From contig CAUYUJ010022069.1 in NCBI GenBank assembly GCA_963575745.1, forward strand, positions 107,501 through 129,062: DNA of 21,562 nt. The letters are read 5' to 3'. Shown piece by piece: positions 9,301-18,193 of the stretch. The stretch is from Prorocentrum cordatum (lineage: Eukaryota; Sar; Dinophyceae; Prorocentrales; Prorocentraceae). Every line of letters starts with the position of its first letter. The first letter of the stretch is position 1. The position numbers and the translations under genes were made by a program. The notes beneath the pieces were generated by a model, which had not been told where the DNA came from, made no database searches, and worked only from the letters and a program-made list of their open reading frames with translations.

Positions 9301-10350
9301 TCATTTTGTAATTCCAAAAACTGGATTTGAAATTTCTGTGGCCCTTTAAGGAGCCCGATGGAAATGCCGATTTGTCTATTGTGGACAATACAGAAGTCCC
9401 CACGCGCGCGCGCGTGAGGAGTTCTGTTTTGTGCACAATAGAGAAGCCGCCATTTAATTCCAAAAACCGAATTTGAAATTTCTGCTGCCCCTTAAGGAGG
9501 CAGACGAAAACGTCCAGTTCTCTATTGTCAACCATACAGAAGTCCCCACGCGCGCGCGCGTCAGCGCGCGCGTCAGCGCGCGCGCGCGTGAGGAGTTCTG
9601 TATTGTCCACAATGGAAAAGCCGCCATGTAATTCCAAAAACTGAGTTTGAAATTGCTGTGGGCCCTTTAAGGAGGCCGACGGGCATGCCGACTTTTTTAT
9701 TGTGGACAATACAGAAGTCCCCGCGCGCGCGCGCGTCCGCGCGCGCGCGTGAGGAGTTCTGTGTTGTCCCAAATACGAAGAACCTTCATGTAATTCCAAA
9801 AACTGAATTTGAAATTTAAGGAGGCCGAAGGAAATGTCGACTTTTTCTATTGTGAACCATACATAAGTCCCCGCGCGCGCGGACGCGCGCGCGTCCGTTC
9901 GCGCGCGCGCGCGTGAGGAGTTCTGTATTGTCCACAATAGAAAAGCCGCCATGTAATTCCAAAAACTGAATTTGAAATTTCTGTGGGCCTTTCAAGAGGC
10001 CGACGGAAATGTCTACTTTTCTATCGTGAATAATACAGAAGTCCCCACGCGCGCGCGCGTGAGTTCTGTATTGTCCACAATAGAAAAGCTGCCATGTAAT
10101 TCCAAAAACTGAATTTGAAATTTCTGTGGCCCTTTAAGGAGGCCGACGGAAGTGTCGACTTGTCTATTGTGAACAATACAAAGTCCCCACGCGCGCGCGC
10201 GCGTGCGCGCGCGTGAGGAGTTCTGTATTGTCCACAATAGAGAAGCCGCCATGTAATTCCAAAAACTGAATTTGAAATTTCTGTGGGCCTTTAAAGAGGC
10301 CGACGGAAATGTTGACTTTTCTATCGTGAACAATACAGAAGTCCCCACGC
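6329..10350. repeat. Palindromic ~146-180 bp satellite array, copy A (about 25 units)
   Basis: The arm start GTTCTGTATTGTCC recurs at 6419, 6568, 6722, 6872, (7022 truncated), 7177, 7321, 7498, 7676, 7820, 7994, 8164, 8324, 8505, 8651, 8810, 8946, 9094, 9275, 9421, 9595, 9756, 9920, 10063 and 10220. Each unit has left arm, a ~70-bp core (GCCGCCATGTAATTCC, CTGAATTTGAAATTTCTG, GGCCCTTTAAGGAGGCCGAC), right arm, then GTCCCCA-(CG)n-TGAGGA. The arms are 25-bp reverse complements, perfect for example at 6664-6688 and 6723-6747. The period varies with the CG tract. A lone diverged arm (GCTCTGTATTGTTCCG) opens the array at 6329. Minus-strand open frames up to 348 codons shift frame whenever the CG tract length changes, so I reject them as genes. 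Confidence 0.95.
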
Positions 10351-10792
10351 GCGTCCTCTCGTTTGCGCCGTCCGCGTCCGCGCCCATGTTCTCTGGTCTT
10401 CTGCCATGGCGACAGGTCGCTCTCCCGCGGAAGGGTGGTCTGCGCGTCCTCTCGTTTGCGCCGTCCGCGTCCGCGCCCATGTTCTCTGGTCTCCTGCCAT
10501 GGAGACAGGTCGCTCTCCCGCGGAAGGGTGGTCTGCGCGTCCTCTCGTTTGCGCCGTCCGCGTCCGCGCCCATGTTCTCTGGTCTTCTGCCATGGCGACA
10601 GGTCGCTCTCCCGCGGGAGGGTGGTCTGCGCGTCCTCTCGTTTGCGCCGTCCGCGTCCGCGCCCATGTTCTCTGGTCTTCTGCCATGGCGACAGGTCGCT
10701 CTCCCGCGAGAGGGTGGTCTGCGCGTCCTCTCGTTTGCGCCGTCCGCGTCCGCGCCCATGTTCTCTGGTCTTCTGCCATGGCGACAGGTCGC
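10351..10792 (+). repeat. 93-bp tandem repeat, copy A (4.75 units)
   Basis: GCGTCCTCTCGTTTGCGCCG starts at 10351, 10444, 10537, 10630 and 10723, an exact 93-bp period. The fifth copy breaks off after ACAGGTCGC at 10792. Unit words: GCCCATGTTCTCTGG, TCTGCCATGGCGACAGGTCG, CTCTCCCGCGG. Copy 2 is marked by CTCCTGCCATGGAG, a variant shared with copy 2 of the B array. A 31-codon period leaves all frames open, which explains the overlapping frames on both strands. Confidence 0.96.
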
Positions 10793-11051
10793 GTGACCGC
10801 CCCCAGAGGGAGGTGGGCGCGTGCGGCGCATCATGATTTACTTTTCTGCGCGGTGGGCGGCGCGGCCTGTCGGACACCCCTGGTGTCCTGTCCGACGTTG
10901 GCCCCCCGTCGCGGGGGCGCGGGTCGGCCGCGGGTGACCGCGGTCGCGGCCCCGAGAGGGTACCCTTGTGTCCTGTGGTTCTGGGAGGTCATGTTGCCGC
11001 CGGAAGAGTATTGTGTCCTGTCGCGTGTCCTGGGCAATGGACTCTGCCTGT
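10793..11051 (+). repeat. Right flank of element A
   Basis: It contains CGGACACCCCTGGTGTCCTG, then GAGAGGGTACCCTTGTGTCC preceded by CGGTCGCGGCCCC, then GTATTGTGTCCTGTCGCG. These are the same modules as in the left flank. It ends in GCAATGGACTCTGCCTGT. Confidence 0.85.
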
Positions 11052-12100
11052 GCGTCAAACTCCAGCCCCGCGCCTTTCCTCTCCCCCTCCCCCTCTCCCG
11101 CCCCCCCCCCTCCGCCCCTCCCCCAGCCCGTCCCCCGCCCGTCTAATATGGGCGGGCAGGAGGAGAATTGAGCACGGCAGAGCAAGGCAGAGTCGGGGGC
11201 AAAGGATGGGGAGTCATAGGTCACGAGATAGCGCGCCGTGCCAACGTGGGATGATCTGTGGGCGCATGCAGTATGAGGTGCAGGCATCTGAGTTCCACTC
11301 GCCCACGTTTTGCGATCCCACGGGTGCCCTCGAGCACGCGCCTCTGCCATCCTGGCCGTGCGCGTGCGATCTCCAGTGTTGGGCCACCCTCTGGGAGGGC
11401 AGCCCTTGGCCTCTTCGCGCACGCCCTGGCCCATGTTGGGGCATCGCGCGCGCGCCCGCAGAACGGGGCGCCCCGTGTGCCCAAGCATTCCGCGGCCGCG
11501 CCGCCTGGTACTTGCGGCGGTATCCTACTCGTGGCGGGGGAAAAAGAGGGGAGAGGCTCTGTCCGTCGGGGCCGCTGGTGGCGTTCAGCGTTAAGCGGCG
11601 CTCGGCCACCGGCAACGAGGGGCGCCGTGTCCGAATGCGTTTCTGGCGCATTTGCCCATGTCTTCGAGGGGGGGGGGGGGGCGGGGGGGTTAGGTCGCCC
11701 GTGTGCCGACAGGTGGCGTCCACCCGAGAATGCGACAGTGGAGCGCTCGGTGGCACAGGGCAGCGCATCGCGGCTGCGCGAGCGTTGCGCTGCGGCTGGG
11801 GCGCTGGGCCCGCCCGCCAAAGTTTCGAAGGGGGGGCGGCGTTCCTCAATCGAAGATGCGAGCGAGCAAGGTGCGTCGCGGCGGAGAGAATCGCAGGGGC
11901 GTCGTCATGAGCGTTCTGTCCACCTACGTCGCCCGAGCACCTCGGGCCGCGCGCCTGGCGCGTGCACCCCGCCAGCGGTTGGCGAGGGGGGAGGGGGGGG
12001 GGGGGGGCTGGTCGGACGCCCGCGCCGCATGCGCCGCCGCAGCCATCAGCGCCGCCAGATGACGACGAAGCGCGCCGCAGCGCATGGCGCGCCTCGACGC
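11052..12100. other. GC-rich spacer between composite elements, no recognised gene
   Basis: It starts with a C-rich run (11066-11140) that ends in a 7-bp hairpin, CCCGCCC (11134-11140) with GGGCGGG (11150-11156). G runs of more than ten occur near 11668-11681 and 11990-12007. Plus and minus frames of about 300 codons overlap each other here and are Arg/Ala/Gly-rich, as expected from random GC-rich DNA. I see no domain. Confidence 0.45.
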
Positions 12101-12160
12101 CGCGCGACCGCGCGCGACGGCGCACGACGGCGTACGACGGTGTACGACGGCGTACGACGG
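12101..12160. repeat. 10-bp tandem repeat (CGTACGACGG), six copies
   Basis: Six consecutive decamers: CGCGCGACCG, CGCGCGACGG, CGCACGACGG, CGTACGACGG, TGTACGACGG, CGTACGACGG. It abuts the AT-rich palindromic array that starts at about 12165. Confidence 0.93.
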
Positions 12161-12164
12161 AACG

Positions 12165-12472
12165 AATTCAAGCAAAATTTTGCTTAAATTTGCTTGAATT
12201 TTGCTTGAATTCTGCTTGAATTTTACTTTGGGAAGCATTTTTCTGAAAAAATGCTTTCCGATAGTAGAATTTTGAAAATTTGCTTGAATTTTACTTTGCA
12301 AGCAAAAATTTGCTTGAATTTTGCTTGGCAAGCAAAATGTTGCTTGAATTTTGCTTGGCAAGCAAAATTTTGCTTGAATTTTGCTTGGCAAGCAAAATGT
12401 TGCTTGAATGTTGCTTGGCGCGGCCCACGAAGCAAACTTCGAAGCAAATGTTGCTTGGTCGGCTGCGCCAAG
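12165..12472. repeat. AT-rich palindromic repeat with 30-bp period
   Basis: Four exact 30-bp units run from 12301 to 12420 (AGCAAAATTTTGCTTG followed by AATTTTGCTTGGCA). They are flanked by shorter, irregular TGCTTGAATTT repeats from 12165. AAGCAAAATTTTGCTT is a perfect 16-bp palindrome at 12170-12185, and the 18-bp CAAGCAAAATTTTGCTTG is at 12359-12376. The 10-codon period leaves frames open on both strands (for example minus 12223-12471), which I treat as artefacts. Confidence 0.94.
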
Positions 12473-12518
12473 CATCGATGGCGGTCGTGGTCTTATGTGG
12501 CCACTACCGCCATCGATG
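12473..12518. other. Hairpin with 18-bp arms and 10-nt loop
   Basis: CATCGATGGCGGTCGTGG (12473-12490) pairs with CCACTACCGCCATCGATG (12501-12518), with one mismatch. A weaker version recurs at about 12742-12772 (GCGGTCGTGGTC with GACCACTACCGC), and a left half only at 12971. Confidence 0.88.
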
Positions 12519-13160
12519 CGAACAGATAGCTAGTGGAAGGGGCGTAGCAACAACAAATGCTTGGATATTACTTGGGGGCAGCGCAAAGCAAATTTTAAGC
12601 AAATTTCTAGCAAAATTTTGCTACGCGAAGCAAAATTTAAGCAAATGTCTAGCAATTTTTTGCTACGCGAAGCAAAATTTAAGCAAATTTCTAGCAAAAT
12701 TCGGTTTCGCGCCTTCCACATCTTACCCGCTCACATCGACTGCGGTCGTGGTCCTATATGACCACTACCGCCATCACTGCGCACGGAAAACGTAGTGGAA
12801 GGGGCGTCGCAACACTTTGCGTTTTACTTTGGGGAGGGGGGAAGTGTGGCAGCGCCAAGCAAATTTTAAGCAAAATTCTAGCAAAATTTTGCTACGCGAA
12901 GCAAAATTTAAGCAAATTTCTAGCAAAATGTTGCTTCGCCCCTTCCACATCTTACTCGTTCACAGCGATGGCGGTCGCATCTTAGTTACGCGGGGGGACG
13001 GGGGTGGCAGCGCCAAGCAACATTTAAACAAATGTCTAGCAACATGTTGCTACGCGAAGCAAAATTTAAGCAAATGTCTAGCACAATTTTGCTACGCGAA
13101 GCAAAATTTAAGCAAATGTCTAGCAAAATTCTGCTACGCCAAGCAAACAAGCAAGTTGTC
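12473..13160. repeat. Three tandem modules: hairpin, inverted repeat, 42-bp palindromic units
   Basis: GCGGTCG marks module starts at 12481, 12742 and 12971. Modules 1 and 2 then carry GTGGAAGGGGCG (12533, 12795) and close with CGCCTTCCAC (12710-12719) or CGCCCCTTCCAC (12937-12948), an inverted pair. Between them lie units built of GCTACGCGAAGC, AAAATTTAAGC and AAATGTCTAGC with an exact 42-bp period (12620 to 12662; 13049, 13091, 13133). Perfect palindromes: TAGCAAAATTTTGCTA (12608-12623, 12879-12894) and TAGCAACATGTTGCTA (13037-13052). Modules 1 and 2 look like miniature inverted-repeat elements of about 187 and 154 bp. Confidence 0.85.
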
Positions 13161-13199
13161 TAGTAAGCTGTTGCTACGAATTGCGATTCGAACGCGCCC

Positions 13200-13497
13200 A
13201 ATATTTCGCAAAGCACCCCCTCCTTTTGTTTTGTTCGCAAAGGTCAACCCCCTTCCCCCGTCCTCCCGATTTCTGCAAAAGTCCTCACCCCACCTCCCCA
13301 TGCCGATTTGTGCAAGGTCCCCCCTGCCCCCGCCCCCGTCCTTCTGATTTTTGCAAAAGCCCCCCGCCCCCCTTTCCCCCCGTCCTTCCGATTTTTGCAA
13401 AGCCCCTCCTCCCCCGTCCTTCCGATTTCTGCAAAGCCCCCCCCCTTATTCCGATTTGTGACTCCCGATCTTTGCAAAGTCCCCCCCCCCCCGTGCC
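13200..13497 (+). repeat. GATTTTTGCAAAG minisatellite, left of element B
   Basis: About eight copies of CCGATTTNTGCAAAGCCCC (near 13207, 13231, 13268, 13307, 13348, 13391, 13425 and 13469) are separated by C-rich spacers and CCGTCCTTC. Spacing is 28-42 bp. The array stops abruptly where element B begins. Confidence 0.88.
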
Positions 13498-14054
13498 GTC
13501 GGAGTCCATTAGTAGGTCGGGCCTGCCAAATCAAGGGTACTCTCGTGTCCTGTGCATCGCGCTTCGTGTCCTCTGCATTCCCCGGGCAAGGGTGCCCTTG
13601 GGTCCTGTGCTTTCCGCGGGTGTCGGCGGCTTGGCCCGCGGCGTTCTGGGCGCGTCGCGCCTCGGGGAGGTCGCGGCCCTGGTCACGGGTACCCTTGTGT
13701 CCTGGCAGATCTGGGGGTTCGGTTCGCTTCGATGCAAGATTGTGGTTTTAGCGCCGCGCCGCCGGCGCCGCGGCGAAGGGCATGCTCTGCGATGTCCTCT
13801 GATTGCGGCCGCGCCGCCAGTGAACCAACGACGCGTTCTCTCGAGGTCGCCCCCGCGCAGCAGGGTACTCCTGTGTCCGGTACTTGCCCAGCCCTGCAAG
13901 TTCGTTCATCGTCGCGTTCGGGCAGGTCGCGGTGCGCGCAAAGGGCACCCTGCCGCCCTGTGCATTGGCTTCACTTCGGCGGGCTCCTGGGAACAGCAGT
14001 GGAGGCGCGCGTTTGGCGGAGTCACGCGGGCGCCCAGCCTGAGCCTCATAGAGC
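13498..14054 (+). repeat. Left flank of element B
   Basis: Exactly as long as the A flank (557 bp). It repeats the AGGGTACCCT-like plus GTGTCCTGTG modules; the clearest is ACGGGTACCCTTGTGTCCTG near 13686. A plus frame stays open in both copies. By hand about 17 of the ~30 substitutions over the 603-bp left part change the residue, which does not look like strong protein constraint. Confidence 0.85.
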
Positions 14055-17000
14055 GCTCTGTATTGTTCCGAATAGAAGAGACGCCGTGTTGGCTTGCAAA
14101 CTAGAGCGCGCGCGAGCGGACGCGCGCTGGCGCGCGCGCGAGGAGTTCTGTATGGTCCACAACAGGAAAGCTGCCATGTAATTCCTAAAAACTGAATTTG
14201 AAATTGCTGTGGCCCTTTCAGAAGGCCGACGGACGCGCCGACTTTTCCATTGTGGACAATGCAGAAGTCCCCACGCGCGCGGGCGCGTGCGGACGCGCGC
14301 GCGTCCGCGCGCGCGCGCGTGAGGAGTTCTGTATTGTCCACAATAGAAAAGCCGCCATGTAATTCCAAAAACTGTGTTTGAAATTTCTGTGGCCCTTTAA
14401 GGAGGCCGACGGAAATGTCGACTTTTCTACTGTGGACAATACAGCAATCCCCACGCGCGCGCGCGCGTGAGGAGCTCTGTATTGTCAACAATAGAAAAGC
14501 CGCCATGTAATTCCAAAAACTGAATTTGAAAATTCTGTGGCCCTTCTGATGAGGCCGACGGAAATGTCGACTTTTCTATTGTGGACAATACAGCAATCCC
14601 CCCACGCGCGCGCGTGAGGAGTTCTGTATTGTCGGCAATAGAAAAGCCGCCATGTAATTCCAAAAACTGAATTTGAAATTTCTGTGGCCCTTTAAGGAGG
14701 CCGACGGAAATGCCGACTTTTCTATTGTGAACAATACATGCGTCCCCACGCGCGCGCGCGTGAGGAGTTCTGTATTGTCCGCAATAGAAAAGCCGCCATG
14801 TCATTTCCGAAACGGAATTTGAAATTTCTTTGGGCTTTTAAGGAGGCCGACGGGAATGTCGACTTCTCAATTGTGAATCATACCGAAGCCCCCAAGCGCA
14901 AGCGCGCGCGGACGCGCGCGCGTCCGCGCGCGCGCGTGAGGAGTTCTGTATTGTCCAATGGAAAAGCAGCCATGCAATTCCAAACACTGAATTTGAATTT
15001 TGTGTGGCCCTGTAAGGAGGCCGACGGAAATGTCGACTTTTCTTTGTGAACAATACAGAAAGTCCGCACGCGCGCGCGCGTGAGAAGCTCTGTATTGTCC
15101 ACAATAGAAAAGCAGCCATGTAATTCCAAAAACTGAATGTGAAATTTCTGGTGACCCGTGTAAGGAAGGCCGACGGAAATTCGACTTCTTTAATTCGGTG
15201 GGACACTACAGAAGTCCCCCACGCGCGCGCTTGCGCGGGACGCGCGCGCGTCCGCGCGCGCGCGCGTGAGGAGTTCTGTATTGTCCAACAGAAAAGCCGC
15301 CATGCAATTCCAAACGCTGAATGTGAAATTTTTGTGGCCCTGTAAGGAGGCCGACGGAAATGTCGACTTTTCTATTGTGGACAATGCAGAAGTCCCCGCG
15401 CGCGCGGGCGCGGGCGGACGCGCGCGCGTCCGCGCGCGCGAGCGTGAGGAGTTCTTCTGTATTGTCCACAATAGAAAAGCAAACTTGTAATTCCAAAAAC
15501 TGTATTTGACATTTCCGTGGCCCTTTAAGGAGGCCAGCGGAAATGTCGATTTTTCTATTGTGGACAGTACAGAAGTCCCCACGTGCGCGCGCGCGCGTGA
15601 GGAGTTCTGTATTGTGCACAATAGAAAAGCCGCCACTTAATTCCAAAAACTGAATGTGAAATTTCTGTGGTCTTTTCAAGATGCCAACGAAAATTTCGAC
15701 TTCTCTATTCTGAACACTACAGAAGTCCCCACGCGCGCGCGCGCGTCAGCGCGCGCGTCAGCGCGTGCGCGCGCGTGAGGAGTTCTGTATCGTCAACAAT
15801 AGAGAAGCCGCCATGTAATTCCAAACATTGAATTTGAGAATTTTCTGTGGGCCTTTAAGGGGGCCGACGGAAATGCCGACTTTTCTATTGTGAATAATGC
15901 AGAAGTCCGCGCGCGCGCGTGAGGAGTTCTGTATTGTCCACAGTAGGAAAGCCGCCATGTATTTCCAAAAACTGTAATTGAAAGTTCTGTGGCCCTTTAA
16001 GGAGGTCGTCGGACATGTCGACTTTTCTTTTGTGAACCATACAGAAGTCCCCGCGCGCGCGTGAGGACTTCTGTATTGTCCACAATAGAGAAGCCGCCAT
16101 GTAATTCCAAAAGCTGAATTTTTAAATGTAGATTTTTCGATTGTGAACAATACAGCACTCCCCATGCGCGCGCGCGCGTGAGGAGTTCTGTATAGTCCCT
16201 AGTAGAAAAGCCGCCATGTATTTCCAACATCTGAATTTGAAATTTCTGTGGCTCTTTGATGAGGCCGACGGACATGTCGATTTTTGTATTGCGGACAATG
16301 CAGAAGTCCCCACGCGCGCGCGCGGACGCGCGCGCGTCCACGCGCACGCGCGCGCGTGGAATTCTGTATTGTCCACAATAGAAAAGCAAACTTGTAATTC
16401 CAAAAAGAAGCTGAATTTGAAATTTCTGTGGCCCGTTAAGGAGGCCGACGGAAACGTGGACTTTTCTATTCTGGACAATACAGAAGTCCCCACGCGCGCG
16501 CGCGCGTGAGGAGTTCTGTATTGTTAACAATAGAACAGCCGCCATGTAATTCGAAACGCTGAATTTGAAGTTTCTGTTGCCCTTTGAGAAGGCCGGCGGA
16601 AATGTCGACTTTTCTTTTGTGGACAATACAGAAGTCCCCGCGCGCGCGGGCGCGTGAGGAGTTCTGTATTGCCCACAACAGAAAAAGCCATTTTGTAATT
16701 GCAAAAACTGAATTTGAAATTTCTCTGGGCTTGTAAGGAGGCCGACGGAAATGTCGACTTTTCTATTGTGGACAATACAGAAGTCCCCACGCGCGCGCGC
16801 GCGTCCGCGCGCGCGCGTGAGGAATTCTGTATTGTGCACAATAGAGAAGCCGCCATTTTATTCCAAAAACTGAATTTGAAATTGCTGTGGCCCCTTAAGG
16901 AGGCAGACGACAATCTCGACTTTTCTATTGTCAACCATACAGAATTCCCCCGTCAGCGCGCGCGCGTCAGCGCGCGCGCGCGTGAGGAGTTCTGTATTGT

Positions 17001-17753
17001 CCACAATAGAGAAGCCGCCATGTAATGCCAAAAACTGAATTTGAAATTTCTGTGGCCCTTTAGGGAGGCCGACGGAAATGTAGATTTTTCTATTGTGGAC
17101 AATACAGAAAGTCCGAACGCGCCTGCGCGCGCGGACGCGCGCGCGTCCGCGCTCCGCGCGTGCGGGCGCGCGCGCGCGTGAGGAATTCTGTATTGTCCAC
17201 AATCGAGAAGCCGCCATGTCATTGCAAAAACTGAATTTGAAATTTCTGTGGGCCTTTAAGGAGGCCGACGGAAATGCCGACTTTTCTGCTGTGAACAATA
17301 CAGAAGTCCCCGCACGCGCGCGCGCGTGAGGAGTTCTGTATTGTCCACAATAGAGAAGCCGCCATGTAATTCCAGAAACTGAATTTGAAATTTCTGTGGG
17401 CCATTAAGGAGGCCGACGGACATGTCAACTTTTCTATTGTGAACAATACAGAAGTCCCCACGCGCGCGCGTGAGGAGTTCGGTATTGTCCACAATAGAAA
17501 AGCCGCCATGTAATTCCAAAAACTGAGATTGAAATTTCTGTGGCCCTTTAAAGCGGCCGACGGAAATGTCGACTTTTCTATTGTGGACAATACAGAAGTC
17601 CCCACGCGCGCGCGCGTGAGGAGTTCTGTATTGTCCACAATAACGAAGCCGCCGTGTAATTGCAAAAACTGAATTTGAAACTTCTGTGGGCTTGTAAGGA
17701 GGCCGACGGAAATGTCGACTTTTCTATTATGAACAATACAGAAGTCCCCACGC
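14055..17753. repeat. Palindromic ~146-180 bp satellite array, copy B (about 23 units)
   Basis: Arm starts lie at 14145, 14326, 14474, 14621, 14767, 14943, 15087, 15273, 15451, 15604, 15782, 15926, 16068, 16185, 16361, 16513, 16661, 16824, 16989, 17185, 17333, 17477 and 17623, after a lone diverged arm at 14055. Unit 1 shares the variant GTTCTGTATGGTCCACAAC and GGACGC(A/G)CCGACTTT with unit 1 of A. The unit at 16824 shares GTGCACAATAGAGAAGCC, GGAGGCAGACGA and TCTATTGTCAACCATACAG with the A unit at 9421, and both are followed by five more units. The unit at 16068 is shortened in its core (CTGAATTTTTAAATGTAG near 16113). Confidence 0.95.
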
Positions 17754-18193
17754 GCGTCCTCTCGTTTGTTCCGTCCGCGTCCGCGCCAATGTTCTGGTCT
17801 TCTGCCATGGCGACAGGTCGCTCTCCCGCGGAATGGTGGTCTGCGCGTCCTCTCGTTTGCGCCGTCCGCGTCCGCGCCCATGTTCTCTGGTCTCCTGCCA
17901 TGGAGGCAGGTCGCTCTCCCGCGGGAGGGTGGTCTGCGCGTCCTCTCGTTTGCGCCGTCCGCGTCCGCGCCCATGTTCTCTGGTCTTCTGCCATGGCGAG
18001 AGGTCGCTGTCCCGCGGGAGGGTGGTCTGCGCGTCCTCTCGTTTGCGCCGTCCGCGTCCGCGCCCATGTTCTCTGGTCTTCTGCCATTGCGACAGGTCGC
18101 TCTCCCGCGGGAGGGTGGTCTGCGCGTCCTCTCGTTTGCGCCGTCCGCGTCCGCGCCCATGTTCTCTGGTCTTCTGCCATGGCGACAGGTCGC
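17754..18193 (+). repeat. 93-bp tandem repeat, copy B (4.75 units)
   Basis: GCGTCC(T)CTCG starts at 17754, 17845, 17938, 18031 and 18124. The first unit is 91 bp because CT is missing at TGTTCTGGTC. Copy 2 again has CTCCTGCCATGGAG, matching copy 2 of A. The last copy ends at the same base as in A. Confidence 0.96.

Larger units (their letters stand above)
5772..11051 (+). repeat. Composite repeat element, copy A (5280 bp)
   Basis: The boundaries are where similarity to copy B (13498-18444) starts (GTCGGAGTCCATTAG) and stops (CTCTGCCTGT). Order: left flank 5772-6328, satellite array 6329-10350, 93-bp array 10351-10792, right flank 10793-11051. The left part up to the first CG tract (5772-6374) is exactly as long as its counterpart in B (603 bp), with about 30 substitutions by hand count (~95% identical). 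The right flank differs by about 8 substitutions and one 8-bp gap. GAGTCCATT lies 4 nt from the left end and its reverse complement AATGGACTC lies 7 nt from the right end, a short imperfect terminal inverted repeat. No transposase or reverse transcriptase is visible inside, so if mobile it is non-autonomous. A segmental duplication is the alternative. Confidence 0.85.

Noticed and set aside
6320-10834. Minus-strand open frames of up to 348 codons with repeated peptides such as FQIQFLELHGGFSIVDNTEL
   Set aside because: They read through the palindromic satellite. Two frames are open in alternation, and each change in CG-tract length shifts the frame, so no frame is conserved between units.
10272-10836. 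31-residue repeat proteins in the 93-bp array on both strands
   Set aside because: A 93-bp period without stops leaves several frames open on both strands. There is no sign that one frame is favoured.
11258-12187. Overlapping Arg/Ala/Gly-rich frames of 300 or more codons on both strands
   Set aside because: Expected by chance at this GC content. They overlap one another and run into the decamer repeat.
13181-13200. GATTCGAAC resembles a tRNA T-loop on the minus strand
   Set aside because: The flanking bases do not form a 5-bp T-stem and no acceptor or anticodon stem can be found.
6329-17753. Regular palindromic repeats reminiscent of a CRISPR array
   Set aside because: The repeated part is ~120-150 bp, the spacers are CG tracts rather than unique sequence, and no cas gene is present.
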